Below, piece after piece: positions 1 through 11,828 of a stretch of 64,000 nt of DNA. The DNA comes from Inia geoffrensis (lineage: Eukaryota; Chordata; Mammalia; Artiodactyla; Iniidae): assembly GCA_036417435.1 (NCBI GenBank), contig CM070903.1:56706001-56770000 (forward strand), given 5' to 3'. How positions within the stretch are numbered: the first letter of the stretch is position 1; each line of letters starts with the position of its first letter. Position numbers and translations under genes: made by a program. Under the pieces are notes generated by a model, which was not told where the DNA came from, ran no database searches, and worked only from the letters and a program-made list of their open reading frames with translations.

Positions 1-584
1 GGCAAACCCTACCAGGAGACAAGCATAAATATTTTCATTGTGTGGTTTACAAATGGGCAACCTGACTAATCTACAGCCAAAGTTGATTACGGGTGAAGAA
101 ACATTTCTACTTAGACAAATGCAGCCTCTTTCAAAGGCTCCTGCAAGCAAAACATTTCGTGTTTTCATTGCAGCATTCTGTTGTGTAGTCGGGCAAATTA
201 ATCCTTACAATCCGCAGCCTACTACTCTTTTTTCCAATTATCGTCCTATGAAGATTTTGTAGAAATTTGCATTGGTGAGACAACCCCGGTGAATGTAATT
301 TAATAGCTTGTGTTCGTGTTGGAGAGGGTTTTAGATAAATGCTTGTTCTGTAAAACAGAAAATAACAATTCTTGTCTTCAGTTGATCTATAGATTACAAA
401 GAAGGGTGAGGGGAGATAAAGAGCTACAGAGAAGGCGAGATGTCTCTGCAAAAATGACTAGGAAGCATGCAACAGAAAATGTCTAGAGACTTTTCTTTGG
501 GCCAATCCAAAGGAACACTGCTAAGATTATATTGCTGTGGTTGAGCTACAGGAGCCCCCATGGCACACAGAGCTCTGGAGAAGT
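1..584. other. single-copy DNA, no feature recognised
   Basis: No open frame with domain character, no splice-flanked exon and no repeat family that I recognise. Short open frames on both strands look like chance. Confidence 0.5.
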
Positions 585-775
585 CTGACACTTACTGGCC
601 TTGAGCCAGAATGGGGTTCATAAACACTCTGTGTCAGAATCATGTGGGGACAATGAAATATGCAGATTCCTAGACTCTGACCCCAACAATAGCATCAAAA
701 CTACTTGGGATGGGGTCCAAGATGTAAAATGCTCCTCAGGTGTCTCTTATGTAACCTAAGATCTGTGAACCACGG
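585..775 (+). mobile_element. MER5-like hAT-Charlie DNA transposon fragment
   Basis: The stretch with TCAGAATCATGTGGGG, ATGCAGATTCCTAGACTCTGACC, GGGATGGGGTCCAAGATG and CTCCTCAGGTG follows the order of the non-autonomous MER5A/B element (cATCAGAATCACCTGGGG ... CAGATTCC ... GGGGTGGGGCCCA ... GTTCCCAGGTG). It is strongly diverged, as expected of a pan-mammalian relic. Family assignment is from memory of the consensus. Confidence 0.6.
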
Positions 776-1548
776 ACCTAACGCTGTTTTTCTTATCCGT
801 GTCTCTTCGTAGGCAATGTTAACATCTAACCATCACTCCAAGTGGCTCTTATCATTGTGGCTTACTCTCACATGAATTTAACCTTATTAAGACTAATTAT
901 GACCCACATGGTTCGGTCTCAGAATAATGACAGAGTCATGAATACAGTCCAGCCATCAAAAATTAATTTCAAAATAACAGCAAGTCTTTCATTTCTGGAA
1001 AGAACACAACTTGCAAGACATTTATGGGTTTCTTCACAACACCGCCTTCCTCTCCCATCTGTTCCTCCACGTACACCCTGCTGCTCAGTCTTCAGCGATC
1101 TCCATGGCCCTATTCCTTCACTGCCAGCCCTACCATGAGAACACTTCATTCTTTCCTTCCACCAACTTCTCTCATAATTCTGCATCACAAAATCCTAAAA
1201 AATGAGTGTGGCAAGGGCAGGATCCTCCTTTGAGGTAGAAGGAGAGGGGAAAATTGGGTGCAGACAAAGCCATTCTGGTGAGCCTCAGGAAAGGAGAGTT
1301 TGGTAGCCTATGCACAAAAATAATTTTACCCCCAACATGTTTATAGATTTATATATCTTGTTCTTAGGATGGAGTAGATTACAGGGAAGAGTTCAACAGG
1401 CGTCAAGATATGGAAACATGACAGTTTCTCAGGTTCCTGAAGGAGTTTGGCTCCATTAATATGTTATCATTTTGTAGAGGGAGGTTCAAATGAGAGAAAG
1501 AGAAAAAAATGCATGGAAACTTCAAACTTAAGCTTTCTCATGGTCTCT
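776..1548. other. single-copy DNA, no feature recognised
   Basis: Moderately AT-rich. The overlapping short frames at 842-1233 on both strands show no domain, no conserved motif and no convincing splice context. Confidence 0.45.
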
Positions 1549-1560
1549 AAAATGTACAGA

Positions 1561-1770
1561 GGGCTTCCCTGGTGGCACAGTGGTTGAGAGTCCGCCTGCC
1601 GATGCAGGGGACGTGGGTTTGTGCCCCCGTCCGGGAAGATCCCACATGCCGCGGAGTGGCTGGGCCCGTGAGCCATGGCCGCTGAGCCTGCGAGTCCGGA
1701 GCCTGTGCTCCGCAACGGGAGAGGCCACGACAGTGAGAGGCCCGCATACCGCAAAAAAAAAACAAAAATT
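1561..1770 (+). mobile_element. CHR-type tRNA-derived SINE
   Basis: Starts GGGCTTCCCTGGTGGCACAG, carries the Pol III B-box-like GGTTTGTGCCC, the GAAGATCCCACATGCCGCGG body, and ends CCGCAAAAAAAAAACAAAAATT. This is the tRNA-derived cetartiodactyl SINE abundant in cetaceans. It is flanked by a perfect 12-bp target-site duplication AAAATGTACAGA (1549-1560 and 1771-1782), the signature of L1-driven insertion at a CT/AAAA site. Several CpG sites have decayed to TG/CA, so it is not among the youngest copies. Confidence 0.95.
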
Positions 1771-1782
1771 AAAATGTACAGA

Positions 1783-2130
1783 AAATATAAGGTATACTTT
1801 ATATATAAAGGTTAAAGATTTAAAAACTAAGTTTTTGCTACCACTAAAGAGATGAAATTTTAGAAGTCTAATAAAAAATAAGGAAATCAGTCGTGTTTTT
1901 GTCCAACGGGAAATCCACAGGTGAATGTGTGATCTCCAGGTGATGTTCATGCCCTGCCATAAATCACAGTTGTTTTAAGAGTATAATCAATTTGAAATGA
2001 AGGTAGAAAGTTAAATTATAAAGCTGCTATGCATATGAAGACAATTGTTTTATTATTTATTACTAAGTATAAGAATGACAATTAATATATTTTAAGAAAA
2101 GGTCGGGAGTAGCCCACGTCCCAGTGACTG
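1783..2130. other. AT-rich single-copy DNA
   Basis: No gene or recognisable repeat seen. Confidence 0.4.
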
Positions 2131-2149
2131 TGCTGGTCACTCTCCATGC

Positions 2150-2330
2150 ATCTCTCATTCTAACAGCAGTCTTATAGGTAGCCTTATTCTTATTTTATAG
2201 AAGAGAAAACTGATTTTCAGAGAGGTTAAATAAACTAGTTAAAGTAGCAAAACTGGGGTGTGGGTAGATCCAGGATTTAAGGTCCAGTCAGCCTTACTCT
2301 AAGACTTTTCTTCATATCATCCAATATTGC
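2150..2330 (-). repeat. MIR-family SINE fragment
   Basis: The plus strand reads ATTTTATAGAAGAGAAAACTG, then CAGAGAGGTTAAATAA, then CAAAACTGGGGTGTGG and GATCCAGGATTTAAGGTCC. This is the reverse-complement order of the MIR core and 3' part, so the element lies on the minus strand. Diverged, as usual for MIR. Confidence 0.7.
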
Positions 2331-4120
2331 CCTCAAAATTCATAACAATTGAATTCTCTTTCTGGAAGAGGTGTTTGTAGACCTGAATAGATGGGACATG
2401 TTCAATGCAGTGGGTTGTTGTGGATTCCTACGTGTGAACTACTTGGTAGTGCAATCACATAAGGTGAGCTAACTCAAGAGCGTCTGAAGATGCTGCACCT
2501 TGGAGTCTGTTTCCTTCATACCTGGTGCTGCCCAAGGTAAAGCTGGCCACGTGCTCTAAGCCACTCAGCCTAGGGGAGACTTGTGAGCCTCCACTGCCAG
2601 GCCTTCCCTCATCCTGCCACCGTAGCCATCTGGCTCAGCAGGACAGACGGTGTTCATCCTCCTCTTGCCCTCTCCTTGCTCCCATGTTTGATGAACACTT
2701 CTGTCCATTCTGGAATGCTTAGCCCCTCTCTCCTGGCCCATGGTTTAGCCTCCAGCACCCCATAGAGAATGGCCTCTCTCTGCTTGCAGTTTCCCCTAGG
2801 AAATGTTCCCAGCTGCTCCTCCAGGACAGCTGATTGGCTGAACCAGCACACAAACTGGTTCTCTTTCAGCCGATCCTGTCCTTAAGTTTTCACCCACGCT
2901 CTTGGCTGGGAATCTAGAGCCTTCCTTTACTGTGCAGCTGGTCCTTGCTTTGGTTCAGCATTTCCCCCCTCTTCAGGGCTTCACACCTGCATTACATTCT
3001 GCATTACAGCCCTCACTCCTCCATTCTCCCCACCCTATAAAACCTTTGGGTAAAATCTCACTGCAGATATCATCTGATAGGCTCAATATGGTCCCGCCAT
3101 CATTGTTTGCCTGAGTGACCTTGAGATACGTATATTGAAAGCTATCTCAGTATATTTGAGACATTCTCTTTAGGGTTTTGTCCCAATGATAGAACCATGA
3201 ATTTACGAACTGGGTAATATCATTAGGGAAACTTGGCTTCATTTCATTGATGGAAATCACAGAATTTTAGTGGAAACAGTCCTTCATTTTGCAGATGCAA
3301 AATGGACTGGACTAGTAATAGCAATTATAATAATAATCGTGACGGCAGTGACAACTGTTGGTGTTGATGTAATCTTTGCTATACATATAGGGCCAGGCAT
3401 CATGCTTTACATATAGGAGCTCATTTAACCCTAACAAGGCCCTAACAGTATTAACCATGAAGCGCAGCATCTGGGTTCTAGTAACATTAAGATCGTGGAA
3501 ATAGAAATGAGTGTTATTACAGCAACCAGCCATAAAACCCCATTTGTTCTAGTGCACCCTCAGGATAATCCAAATCCAACAAAAATCCAAACTTTAGCCC
3601 AGATTAAAACTATTCCCTTACACAGCATTAACTTTCTGCTACTTTTCACAGAATCACTATCTGTGAAAAATTCATGAATCGTCACAGCCTCTAACCTAGA
3701 GACATTTAGATGTTTTCATTCTTTTACATGTGACACTTCAGTGACATTTTGCCAGCTGTGGCAGGTCAGTAGCAACATATAAACTGAAATTTCTTCCTGA
3801 AAATGGTTACTCAGATGGTCAGAAGGAAACCCAGAGAGCGAGTATAAGCACATTATATTGTTGATCAACAATTGTCAGTGATACTTACGTTGCATTTTAG
3901 GAACTGAAAAGAAAGTAGGCAATAAGGGCCATCTGTCACATCAAATACATGTGAATACTTTTTAAATACTTTTGTGAATTTTTAAAACCTGTTAAGGGAA
4001 ACGTGACGTTTGGCATTTATGACCTAGCTCATTTTCACCCACTGACACTTCTACTAACAGCCAACATAGTCTCTTACAGCCATGGAATTGCTGGAATGTC
4101 CTGAGGAGAACCTTGTCTCT
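2331..4120. other. single-copy DNA with a MIR remnant near 3340-3465
   Basis: Mostly unassigned. GGGCCAGGCATCATGCTTTA, then CATATAGGAGCTCATTTAAC, then CCTAACAAGGCCC at about 3390-3450 resembles the MIR/L2 segment with ...AGGCACTGTGCTAAGTGCTTTACA...CTCATTTAATCCTCACAA. No supported exon was found. Confidence 0.4.
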
Positions 4121-5017
4121 GTGGCATGAGAAATATGACGCTGGCCTGGTAAATTGGTTCTATAATGTGATTGTTATGCAGATCAGACACGGTTGTTCTT
4201 GTCTCGGCCGAGACTGTACAAAATTCGAGGATTCTAGGACAAAGCCTTGTCAAACAAGGGCCTGACTGTTAATAGGTCTCCTGGGTATCAGGGAGCCTTG
4301 ACCATCTGACCCCAGAATGCAGCCAGCAGCATACCCGGCCCACGGTGAATTAGAAGCCAGTCTCGCATACGTTTGGGAGAAGGCAAGATAATCGTCCGAG
4401 TTTGATCACTTGTGCTCAAGCTAACTACAGAAGGCCTGTCCCCGACTATAGCAACCGCAGCCTTTCGCAAGGAACTTCTTCAACTAGCCAATGTGGGTTT
4501 CTTCTTACGAGCACCTGTCTCCTTCAACTGATACTGCAACAGATAAAATAAAATCCAGCCTCACCCTAACTCAGTCAGCCTGCCTCCTAAGACTGTATTA
4601 TTTCCCGTGGAGGAGCCTGGACCCTAGTTCTTTAGTAACTAGGAGAAGTGGACGCCAGCAAGCTAGAAGGTGGAAAGTGTGTACCTATATAATTCCTGGC
4701 CTCAGCAATTTTTTTTTCTTACTATAGCTGTATCTAAAAGAACAGTCAGAGGAACTGTTTCTGAATTAATAGTATGGGACCCTGAATTAATGGTCTGGGA
4801 CCCAGAATTCCCTTTTTATATGTATCCATGGCACACAGCTCTTTGTACCAATGGGCCTAGAGCCCAGTTTTCTGCCACTCTGCCGTCTTTCTGGTATAAC
4901 AGCAGTGCTGGCTGCACATTTGAACCCCCTGACAGAGTAAAACCAAACATCATTTTGATTCAGTTGGACTGAGGTGGAGACCCAGCCCCTGGTATTTGTA
5001 ATACCCCCAGGTGCTTC
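4121..5017. other. unassigned stretch next to LTR, possibly retrovirus-derived
   Basis: This stretch borders the LTR-like block that begins at 5018 and may be internal or LTR sequence of an old endogenous retrovirus, but I see no diagnostic motif (no reverse-transcriptase FADD/YMDD box, no clear primer-binding site). Overlapping open frames on both strands (4670-4972 plus, 4787-5125 minus) have no recognisable domain. Confidence 0.25.
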
Positions 5018-5500
5018 TGTTACCGAACCAAACTTGGGTCCACTCACCTGCGTGCAGTAAATCCAATCTACCGATACCGGGTTGTGCTGAAGGAAAGTGC
5101 AGGGTTTGATGGCGAGGCCAAGCAAGGAGTATTAGCGGCTAATGCTCAAAAGACCTGAACTTCCCAGCGGATTTCAGGGAAAGGTTTTTAAAGACCGGGT
5201 GAGGGAGAAGGTTGCTGAGTGCCTGATCAGCTTGTGGACATCCTTCTAGTTAGCTGGTGGTGAGGTAACCCGAAGTCAACATCAACCTTCTAGCTCCAAC
5301 CAGTTTGGGGATCTACGTGCTTGTGGTCGGCATGCAGTTTAACTTCTTCCACCTGGTGGGCATTTCAGTATCCGCCAAAGAGCTCAAGGGTGTGGTTCAG
5401 GAGGAACTAAAGGTCCTTGACTTGAATGGCTAAGCTATTATTTTGTCTTGCTTGACTGTTTTCCTTTGTTTCTGCGTTTTCTCACTTTCCTGATTAAATT
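5018..5500 (-). mobile_element. LTR-like block of an old endogenous retrovirus
   Basis: The block begins on the plus strand with TGTTACCGAACCAAACTTGG, so on the minus strand it would end ...GGTTCGGTAACA, the CA terminus of an LTR. It resembles, from memory, LTRs of cetartiodactyl gamma-like (ERV1) elements. The expected polyadenylation signal has decayed: the plus strand has TTTGAT where TTTATT would be expected. The far boundary was not resolved and no flanking duplication was found. No retroviral gene was reconstructed. Confidence 0.45.
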
Positions 5501-7855
5501 TGCTCTTTGGAATCTGGGGAAGGCCTAAGAGGCTAAAGTTTTCTGTAAGCAAGAGGCAGGCAGAGGACATGGGGTGGTCTCTCCCAGGAAGGTCCTATAG
5601 GGTTCTATTCAGTTGCACCTCTAGTATGTAACCAGAATTGGGAACCACAATTCCAACAGATTTTGTTAACATATGAGTTACAACAGCTTAAGTTTAAATG
5701 TACTGTACATCAGCAAGTACAGTTGGTATCTTTAACAGGTAAAAGCCTGAGAGACTCAGCCAAAATGTTAATAATCGGTGGTATATGGGAAAATGCTTTG
5801 TAAATTCTAAAGTGCTAAACGCATGAGGTATTTTTATTAATCACCAGCAAATGTTTCCTAAGAATGTCTATGCTGGGAGTTCTGAAGTTAGTAGCCTTGG
5901 TTTTTACCCTTATTAAGAGATTTTGGCCTAGTTGTTTACAATCCAATAGATGGTCATTTGTTTCCAGTAAATGTGTCCTATAAATAGCAGCAGTAATTGT
6001 AGTCACCTTGTAGGCCAGACAACCAGATACAGTATTACAGGCTGCAGGGCAGCCAGGGGGTTAATGATCAGCAACAATTATGACACAAGTTAAAAAGCCA
6101 GGTTGCCTACTGCAACTTTTAAGGGCTCTCACACAAAGAGAAGCTAAGAAACCGGGAAACCAAAGGTCACTTGTGAATGTCAAGTAGAGCTGGGGCTTCC
6201 TTTCAGGTGTCCTGGGTTAGATTAAGAAGACAGTCAAAACTCTTAAGATGATTCCCATGTAATTAATTTTGTTCTGTGACTGGCAACCATTACATAGGGC
6301 CAGTGTTGCCCCAACCAGCAAGGTGAATGTCTGATGCACTCAGATCAATAAAAGACAAGAAATTGCAGGAAAGCAACCCCTGCACGTGTAGGCACATCTT
6401 GTTGTTTGGAAGTATAACTGAGCTGATAACAAGGAGAGTTAATCTCTGTTGGGGCCTGAGGTCAGTGTTACCTGCATTTTACAGATAAACATACCTTCCC
6501 TTTGTGGGCTGTTTATTACACGTATTTTCAAAGCTTTCTCCAACATTATTTCACATGAGCTCACTGATAATGTAGGCAGTATAGGTTTTGCCTCAGTTTT
6601 GGGATTGAAGACTTTGACAGAAGGAGGTCATGAGCCTTGTCCACAGCAGTAAGGGTCAGAGGTGGGCCAGGAGCCCAGCAATCCCACTCTTCCCAAGGTA
6701 CTGCCCCCACTGGCCCTTCGGTGACCGGCCAGTGATTTAAGATTCACAGAAGGGCTCCTTAAAAAGAGCAAGGACTTCTGATATGTTAAAGCAAAGATTT
6801 GATTTGTGTACATATTATGGGTAAACTATCACATTGTAGTCATCATTAAATCCCACAGCTTGCCCTTCTCACTTTTCTTTCTGTAAACAGGTTAATCACC
6901 CATGTTCCTAAAAATTCCTCACCATTCCCTCACGCTTGATTCCCAGGATTTGTCTGAGGTCGCTAATTTAAATAATCTGAGAATTTGTGTTGGGGTTTTG
7001 TTTTATCCTAGTGTTCCAATGTATCCTTGTTGACAATGTTTTCTGGCTCAAACCACTGCTCTATTTATGGTTTTGTAACAGAAAGAACAACACCACATTG
7101 AAACTGTTTCCCTCATTCTTTAGCCTATTTTACTACTTTAGCCCTTCATGTCAGAAGTTAAGCATTAATGTTTCTTGTGCCCGAATAGCTCATTAAGTCC
7201 TCTTAAGAAAGTTCCCATCCCATAGTCCTGGGTTACAGACATTACTTGTAGATAAATTGACTTTTAGCCTAGGAACCTTTAGAATAAGCAGAGATAAGAG
7301 TGGTAAAGTAAAAGTAACTGCTAACTACTCGAATTTTTTGCTGGAGCTCTGTGATCCAGCCCACCTGAGCAAGCAGAGAACGAAATGCGATGCTTTCCTT
7401 CAAGGCCAAGTGGCTCTAAGAAGTCTGCAATCCCGCTTTTTCCTTAGCAGAAGAGAGGCCTGAATTCTACTGCGAATTAGGATAGCTCTTTAGGACATTA
7501 GCCCGCCATCTTCTTGGTCTGCTGGCTTTCCGAAAAGTCTCTATTCTGGCCCTAACACTATCCCCTGACTTACTGGCCCGCCGTGCAGCGAGCAAGTTGT
7601 ACGAGCTGGGACTCGGTAAGAGTTTGAGTTCCAAACCCACAAATTTAGAGAAACTATTCTACCTCCCTTGTAAGCCCTCAGAGTTTAACAGGAGCCAAAG
7701 CTTCTGACAAGTCTTTTAGGTCCATTTTCCCCCCACCATTTCTTCTAGACCTGTAATCAGACTTGTGTTACCCCACTTCTATTAGAAATGGCCTCATCCC
7801 TGCCCTCCTACAGGTACATACCTAACAAAAGATTATTCTTAGAGAACCCTGGACT
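5501..7855. other. unassigned AT-rich DNA with MIR remnants
   Basis: MIR-like pieces are seen at about 5775-5840 (AATGCTTTGTAAATTCTAAAG, minus one or two changes from the MIR tail) and 6475-6640 (TTATTTCACATGAGCTCACTG). The rest was not assigned; part of it may be decayed retroviral interior between the two LTR-like blocks. Confidence 0.35.
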
Positions 7856-8330
7856 CAGTTTAAGCGCTGACAATAGCACTGTTTGGAGAGCACCAGTTAC
7901 GGTTTGTTTTGCCCTGACCACAGCAAGCCAAGATGCTGAGATACCGAGATTTGAGGCAGAGTTATATATTTGCGGCAAGGCAGTCAGACGAAGAGACAGA
8001 AAAACAGAACTCAAATCTTCCCCCAGAAGGCAAGGGGTGGGGGTATTTATGGGATGAGGAATGAAGCAGCAGAGTGGTCTGAGGCATGCGGAGCATGGAG
8101 AGGTGGGGAAAGGTGATTGGAAAAAGGTGCGGTAATCGACATTCTGCGCAGGCGTAACTAGGCTACGGGCCTCCACGTTCAAAAGGTCACTGAGCGACAC
8201 TCGCGCATGCCCAGTTGGATGGTCGGTGGTCCTATCTCATCTTAATCGGCTCAGCTCGAACTAGGCGCAGCTGACTCCGAGTTCCTGGACAACAACTTGG
8301 GCAAACATCTTATTATTTAGGCTACGTGCA
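7856..8330 (-). mobile_element. second LTR-like, GC-richer promoter block
   Basis: On the minus strand this block reads like an LTR: a GC-rich upstream part (8140-8270), then a TATA-like CCATAAATACCCC (about 8045-8057), then a downstream part with an A/T-rich AAATATATAAC where a polyadenylation signal could have been. The GC-rich part holds two NRF1-like sequences, CTGCGCAGGCG near 8144 and CGCGCATGCCC near 8202. Boundaries, family and relation to the block at 5018 are uncertain. Confidence 0.35.
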
Positions 8331-8809
8331 GCTTGGAGGACATGCAAATCTTAAAATGACCTTGATTAGTGAAGGCAGGTGACATGGATTTAACCCACGG
8401 TTTCATCCCCAGATGCCTAGGTGTGGCCCTGAGGGTTGTGCATTGACCTTCACACCTATTACAGCAGTAAGAATGTGGATCAGAAGTCAGAGGGACCAAG
8501 GGCTGGTTTTCTGCTTTGAGATTCTCCAGGCAAGTCCCTCCTAGCATCTCGGTTCTTTGAGTGCCTCATTTCTCAGCCACAATATAAGAATAAATGTAGT
8601 CCCAGGAACAGACTGGTTGTCTGCATGGAGCAAAATATATAGGTGAGGCGCCTAGAGTGTGTGCTTCCAAGTTATGCTCTAGTAGTAACCCTCTGCCTTA
8701 GTAAGGTCCCCACTGACCCTTCTCTCTCCTACCTTGTACTTTAATTTGAGCTGTTCTCTTTGTTGAAATATTCAACTATTTTGTTAAAGGTGGAATACCA
8801 TAGCAATTT

Positions 8810-9020
8810 AGAGTGAAGCCCCTGGAGTCAGACTGCCAGCATTCCAATTCTGCTGTGTAGTTTTAGGCAATTGACTTAACCTCTCTGTGCCTCAGTGTCC
8901 TCATCTGTAAAATGGGAATGATAAAAATAGTACCTACTTTTACATTATTGTTGAGGATTCTATAATAAATGTAAAGTGTTTAAGACAGTGACTGGTATAG
9001 AAATGTTCAGCAACTGTTAC
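8810..9020 (+). repeat. MIR-family SINE
   Basis: Clear MIR order: CCTGGAGTCAGACTGCC, then TTGACTTAACCTCTCTGTGCC, TCAGTGTCCTCATCTGTAAA, ATGGGAATGATAAAAATAGT and a 3' part with GTAAAGTGTTTAAGACAGTG. One of the best-preserved MIRs in the window. Confidence 0.85.
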
Positions 9021-9039
9021 TTTGCTTAGTAATAATTCA

Positions 9040-9290
9040 ATCTCTTAACTTCTTTCAAGATCTCAAAATGCCTCAGCTTCTCCAGAAAGCCTTTCCTAAC
9101 TCGGCAACTTAGTTTTCATTGCATCTTCTGATCCCAGTAGATGTACCTTGAATAGCACAACCCTGCTATAGTTTGTTATATTATACTGCCTTATTTAGGC
9201 ATTTAATCTCGACATGACTTTTATCCACTAGACTGTAAACTCTTTGGGGGCACAGAAAATCTTATCTTCCACCTGCCTGCTCACCCCCAC
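9040..9290 (+). repeat. L2 LINE 3'-end fragment
   Basis: AAGCCTTTCCTAACTC and, at about 9228-9260, CTAGACTGTAAACTCTTTGG match the L2 3' region (GGCCTTCCCTGACC ... CTAGAATGTAAGCTCCATGAGGGCAGGG). Confidence 0.6.
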
Positions 9291-9534
9291 ACCCCTTCAA
9301 AATTTGAGTGTGATTTTTCTATTACCTGCCCTGCTGGGATGGGATTGAAGAGTTCCCCTGGCCCTTCCATCCAGTTTGCCTGTCTAGGCATAGGCTGGAC
9401 CATTACTCACAATACTGGGCAGGATTTAAAAGCAGCCCTATAATAACCAAGACTCATCTGGAACCTTGAAGCTAGAGAGTCAGTACAATGCTTTTCCCTC
9501 TTTCAATCTGACTCTTCATTTACTAACTTTTATT

Positions 9535-9665
9535 TTTTGAGGATGCATTTGTCATCTCACTAGATTGTAAACTCCTTTGAGTACAGGGATCAATTCCTAT
9601 GTTACCTTTGTGCCTGCCTTCCTTCCACCATGCCTCCCAGGAGCTCAATAAAGTTTTGCAAATGC
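9535..9665 (+). repeat. L2 LINE 3'-terminal fragment
   Basis: CTAGATTGTAAACTCCTTTG, AGTACAGGGATC and GGAGCTCAATAAAG repeat the L2 3' terminus a second time, about 300 bp after the first. Confidence 0.6.
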
Positions 9666-11450
9666 AGTGGGGTAATAATATTGTGTATCAAGGATGTGAC
9701 TTTGTTCCTGGTAATCCCTTCTATCATCCAGCCCTCCCACATTCAGTAAAGACATTCATTGCCTGAGAGATAAGTCATTGTAACAGAAAAGCAGAAATCA
9801 AGAGTTCATTCTTAGCTCTTGAGTTTCAATAGTTCCAGCCATTTGGGATTCACAGCATAAAGTTTATGCCACAAACAAAAGATTTGGAAGAACACATAAT
9901 TAGAGCCAGTTTCTCCTGGCTACTCTCAAGCTAGATAAAAATTCCATAGGCTGGGGAAGTGTGGAACAGGGAAGGAAAAGAGAATTACAAGACAGTGGGT
10001 TAGGGGCACTGCTCTGTGAGGGTCAAGACTAGTTGGAGGTGGGTGGCGGGGGGAGAGAGACACACCAGGTGTGGCTGGCAGATGTAAGAGCAGAAGCACT
10101 TGTGATGTACTGGGTAGAAACTCACCAAGTTTCCCGGAACCTAACATAGCTTGGGAGGAAAGTCTGTAAGGAGTATCTAGTCAGACAACCCTGAGCCAGC
10201 CTAACAGGCTTCCAAGCCTATGAGTATAATGTAACAGAGAGAATCTGACTCAGGAGACCTAGCCGTGTGGAGACAGCAGCCTTCTAAGTGAAGCAGGAGA
10301 TGAGAGATTCTGTCTCAGTGAATACCAGTGTGGACGGGTGCTCCTCTGACCTGTGTTAATACCTTGAGTTTTAGATGCACCCGTGGGGTTTATATGCAAC
10401 CCTGGTAAGTGGAGGGAGAAATCTCCTTGGTAAAATGGGGACAAAGTTACATTTTTAAAATGCCTGAGTGTGTGAGCTGAAATTCTTACCAACTACACAC
10501 ATAAAAAATACATTTAAAAATTTCCCTTCAGATAATCACTCCAGTTGGGCACTAGGTTAAAATTTGGAAGACATAGTAGCCTTCCTTGGTATAAATATGG
10601 GGAAAAGGGGGAGTGAAGGAGAGAGAGAGGAATGGAAAGAAGTCCATGTATAAAAGATAGGGTACTAGAGTTGTTACTTCCCTTATTATTTAATGACTCA
10701 GTATATATTTGTTCAACATCCACTTTATGCCATTGTGCTAGGTGCATAGTCTGCGGAAGCATGCGGGGTTTACAGGGGATGATTAATTCTTCATTTTTAT
10801 TATTCAGTTTCTGCACTGCTGTTTCATGAGGATGAATTCATGCACCACTTGCATTTAGAAAGAAAAAACAGACATGAAGAAGGACAAACTGAAGGTGTAG
10901 TGTGAAGCACGCAGTGTGGCTGGAATGCAAGGAGTACAGGATGAAGAGCAGTGCTAGGTGCTCCTTCATTGTCAGGCTCTGCCCGAACTTCAGCAGAGCA
11001 GAAGTAAGTTCAGTGTCATGCACTCTGGATGCATAGAGCCCAGGGTGCAGGGTCATGTCTAGTATAGGAAGTAGTTTCCAGGGAACTGGGCATTTTGCAT
11101 CCATCTCTAGGTGAAGCATGTGGATACTTCGGTGAGAACAGTGCAGTCCATGTCCACTTTCACTGCCTTTTAGGAACCAGTATCCAGCAGCAACATCTAC
11201 AATTTCACAGTGTTTCTTGTTTTTGGAACATTGGTGCTGGCCCAGACCCAGCTCAAATGCTCATCAGCCTTTCATCAACTTCTCCTTTGGCAGTGAGTCA
11301 TTAGGCAATGACTCATTTTCCCTAGCAAATGGATGGCGTAAATGTGGGGGGAGGAGGTGGCCCTGGTCAGTCCTTGGAGCCCACTTAACTTCAAGTCCCA
11401 CAATCTCACCCAGTGTGGGTTTAATACTGACCACGAGAGCCACACGCTTT
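9666..11450. other. single-copy DNA, possible L2-like piece near 10690-10780
   Basis: TATATATTTGTTCAACATCCAC and GCCATTGTGCTAGGTGCATAG (about 10700-10747) resemble the ...ATTTATTGAGCACCTACTATGTGCCAGGC... segment common in L2/MIR neighbourhoods. Nothing else recognised. Confidence 0.35.
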
Positions 11451-11828
11451 CATCATGTTGTACTTTTTTTTTTCAGTTTTTTTTTTTAATTGGAGTATAG
11501 TTGCTTTACAATGTTGTGTTAGTTTCTGCTGTACAGCAAAGTGAATCAGGTATACGTATACATATATCCCCTCTTTTTTGGATTTCCTTCCCATTTAGGT
11601 CACCTCAGAGCACTGAGTAGAGTTCCCTGTGCTGTACAGTTGGTTCTCATTAGTTATCTATTTTATACATAGTAGTGTATATATGTCAATCCGAATCTCC
11701 CAATCAATCCCACCCCCACCCCCCTTTCCCCTCTTGGTATCCATACTAAGAAAGTCAGAAAGAGAAAAACAAATATCATATGTTAACGCATATATGTGGA
11801 ATCTAGAAAACATCGTGTTGTACTTTTT
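11451..11828 (-). mobile_element. short 5'-inverted L1 insertion (twin-priming structure)
   Basis: From about 11469 to 11748 the sequence is an L1 3'UTR in reverse orientation, beginning with a T-rich tract and TGGAGTATAGTTGCTTTACA. From 11749 to about 11810 the sequence switches to forward orientation and reads the end-of-ORF2/3'UTR stretch AAGTCAGAAAGAGAAAAACA ... GCATATATGTGGAATCTAGA. Both parts are enclosed by one 18-bp duplication CATCRTGTTGTACTTTTT (11451-11468 and 11811-11828, one mismatch). One duplication round two opposed pieces means one insertion event with 5' inversion. Confidence 0.92.

Noticed and set aside
1561..1640. Possible tRNA gene in the SINE head
   Set aside because: The A- and B-box-like sequences derive from a tRNA, but the cloverleaf is not complete and the unit continues into the SINE body; the same holds for all five copies.
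1528..1950. 140-codon minus-strand frame, and similar ones at 17369-17683, 28040-28300, 40352-40696 and 62398-62634
   Set aside because: All share the same peptide because all are translations of the CHR-type SINE. Similarity between them reflects the repeat, not a gene family.
4787..5125. 112-codon minus-strand frame near the LTR-like block
   Set aside because: It crosses the supposed LTR boundary, has no retroviral motif, and an equally long frame lies on the other strand. No retroviral protein could be identified, and none was reconstructed.
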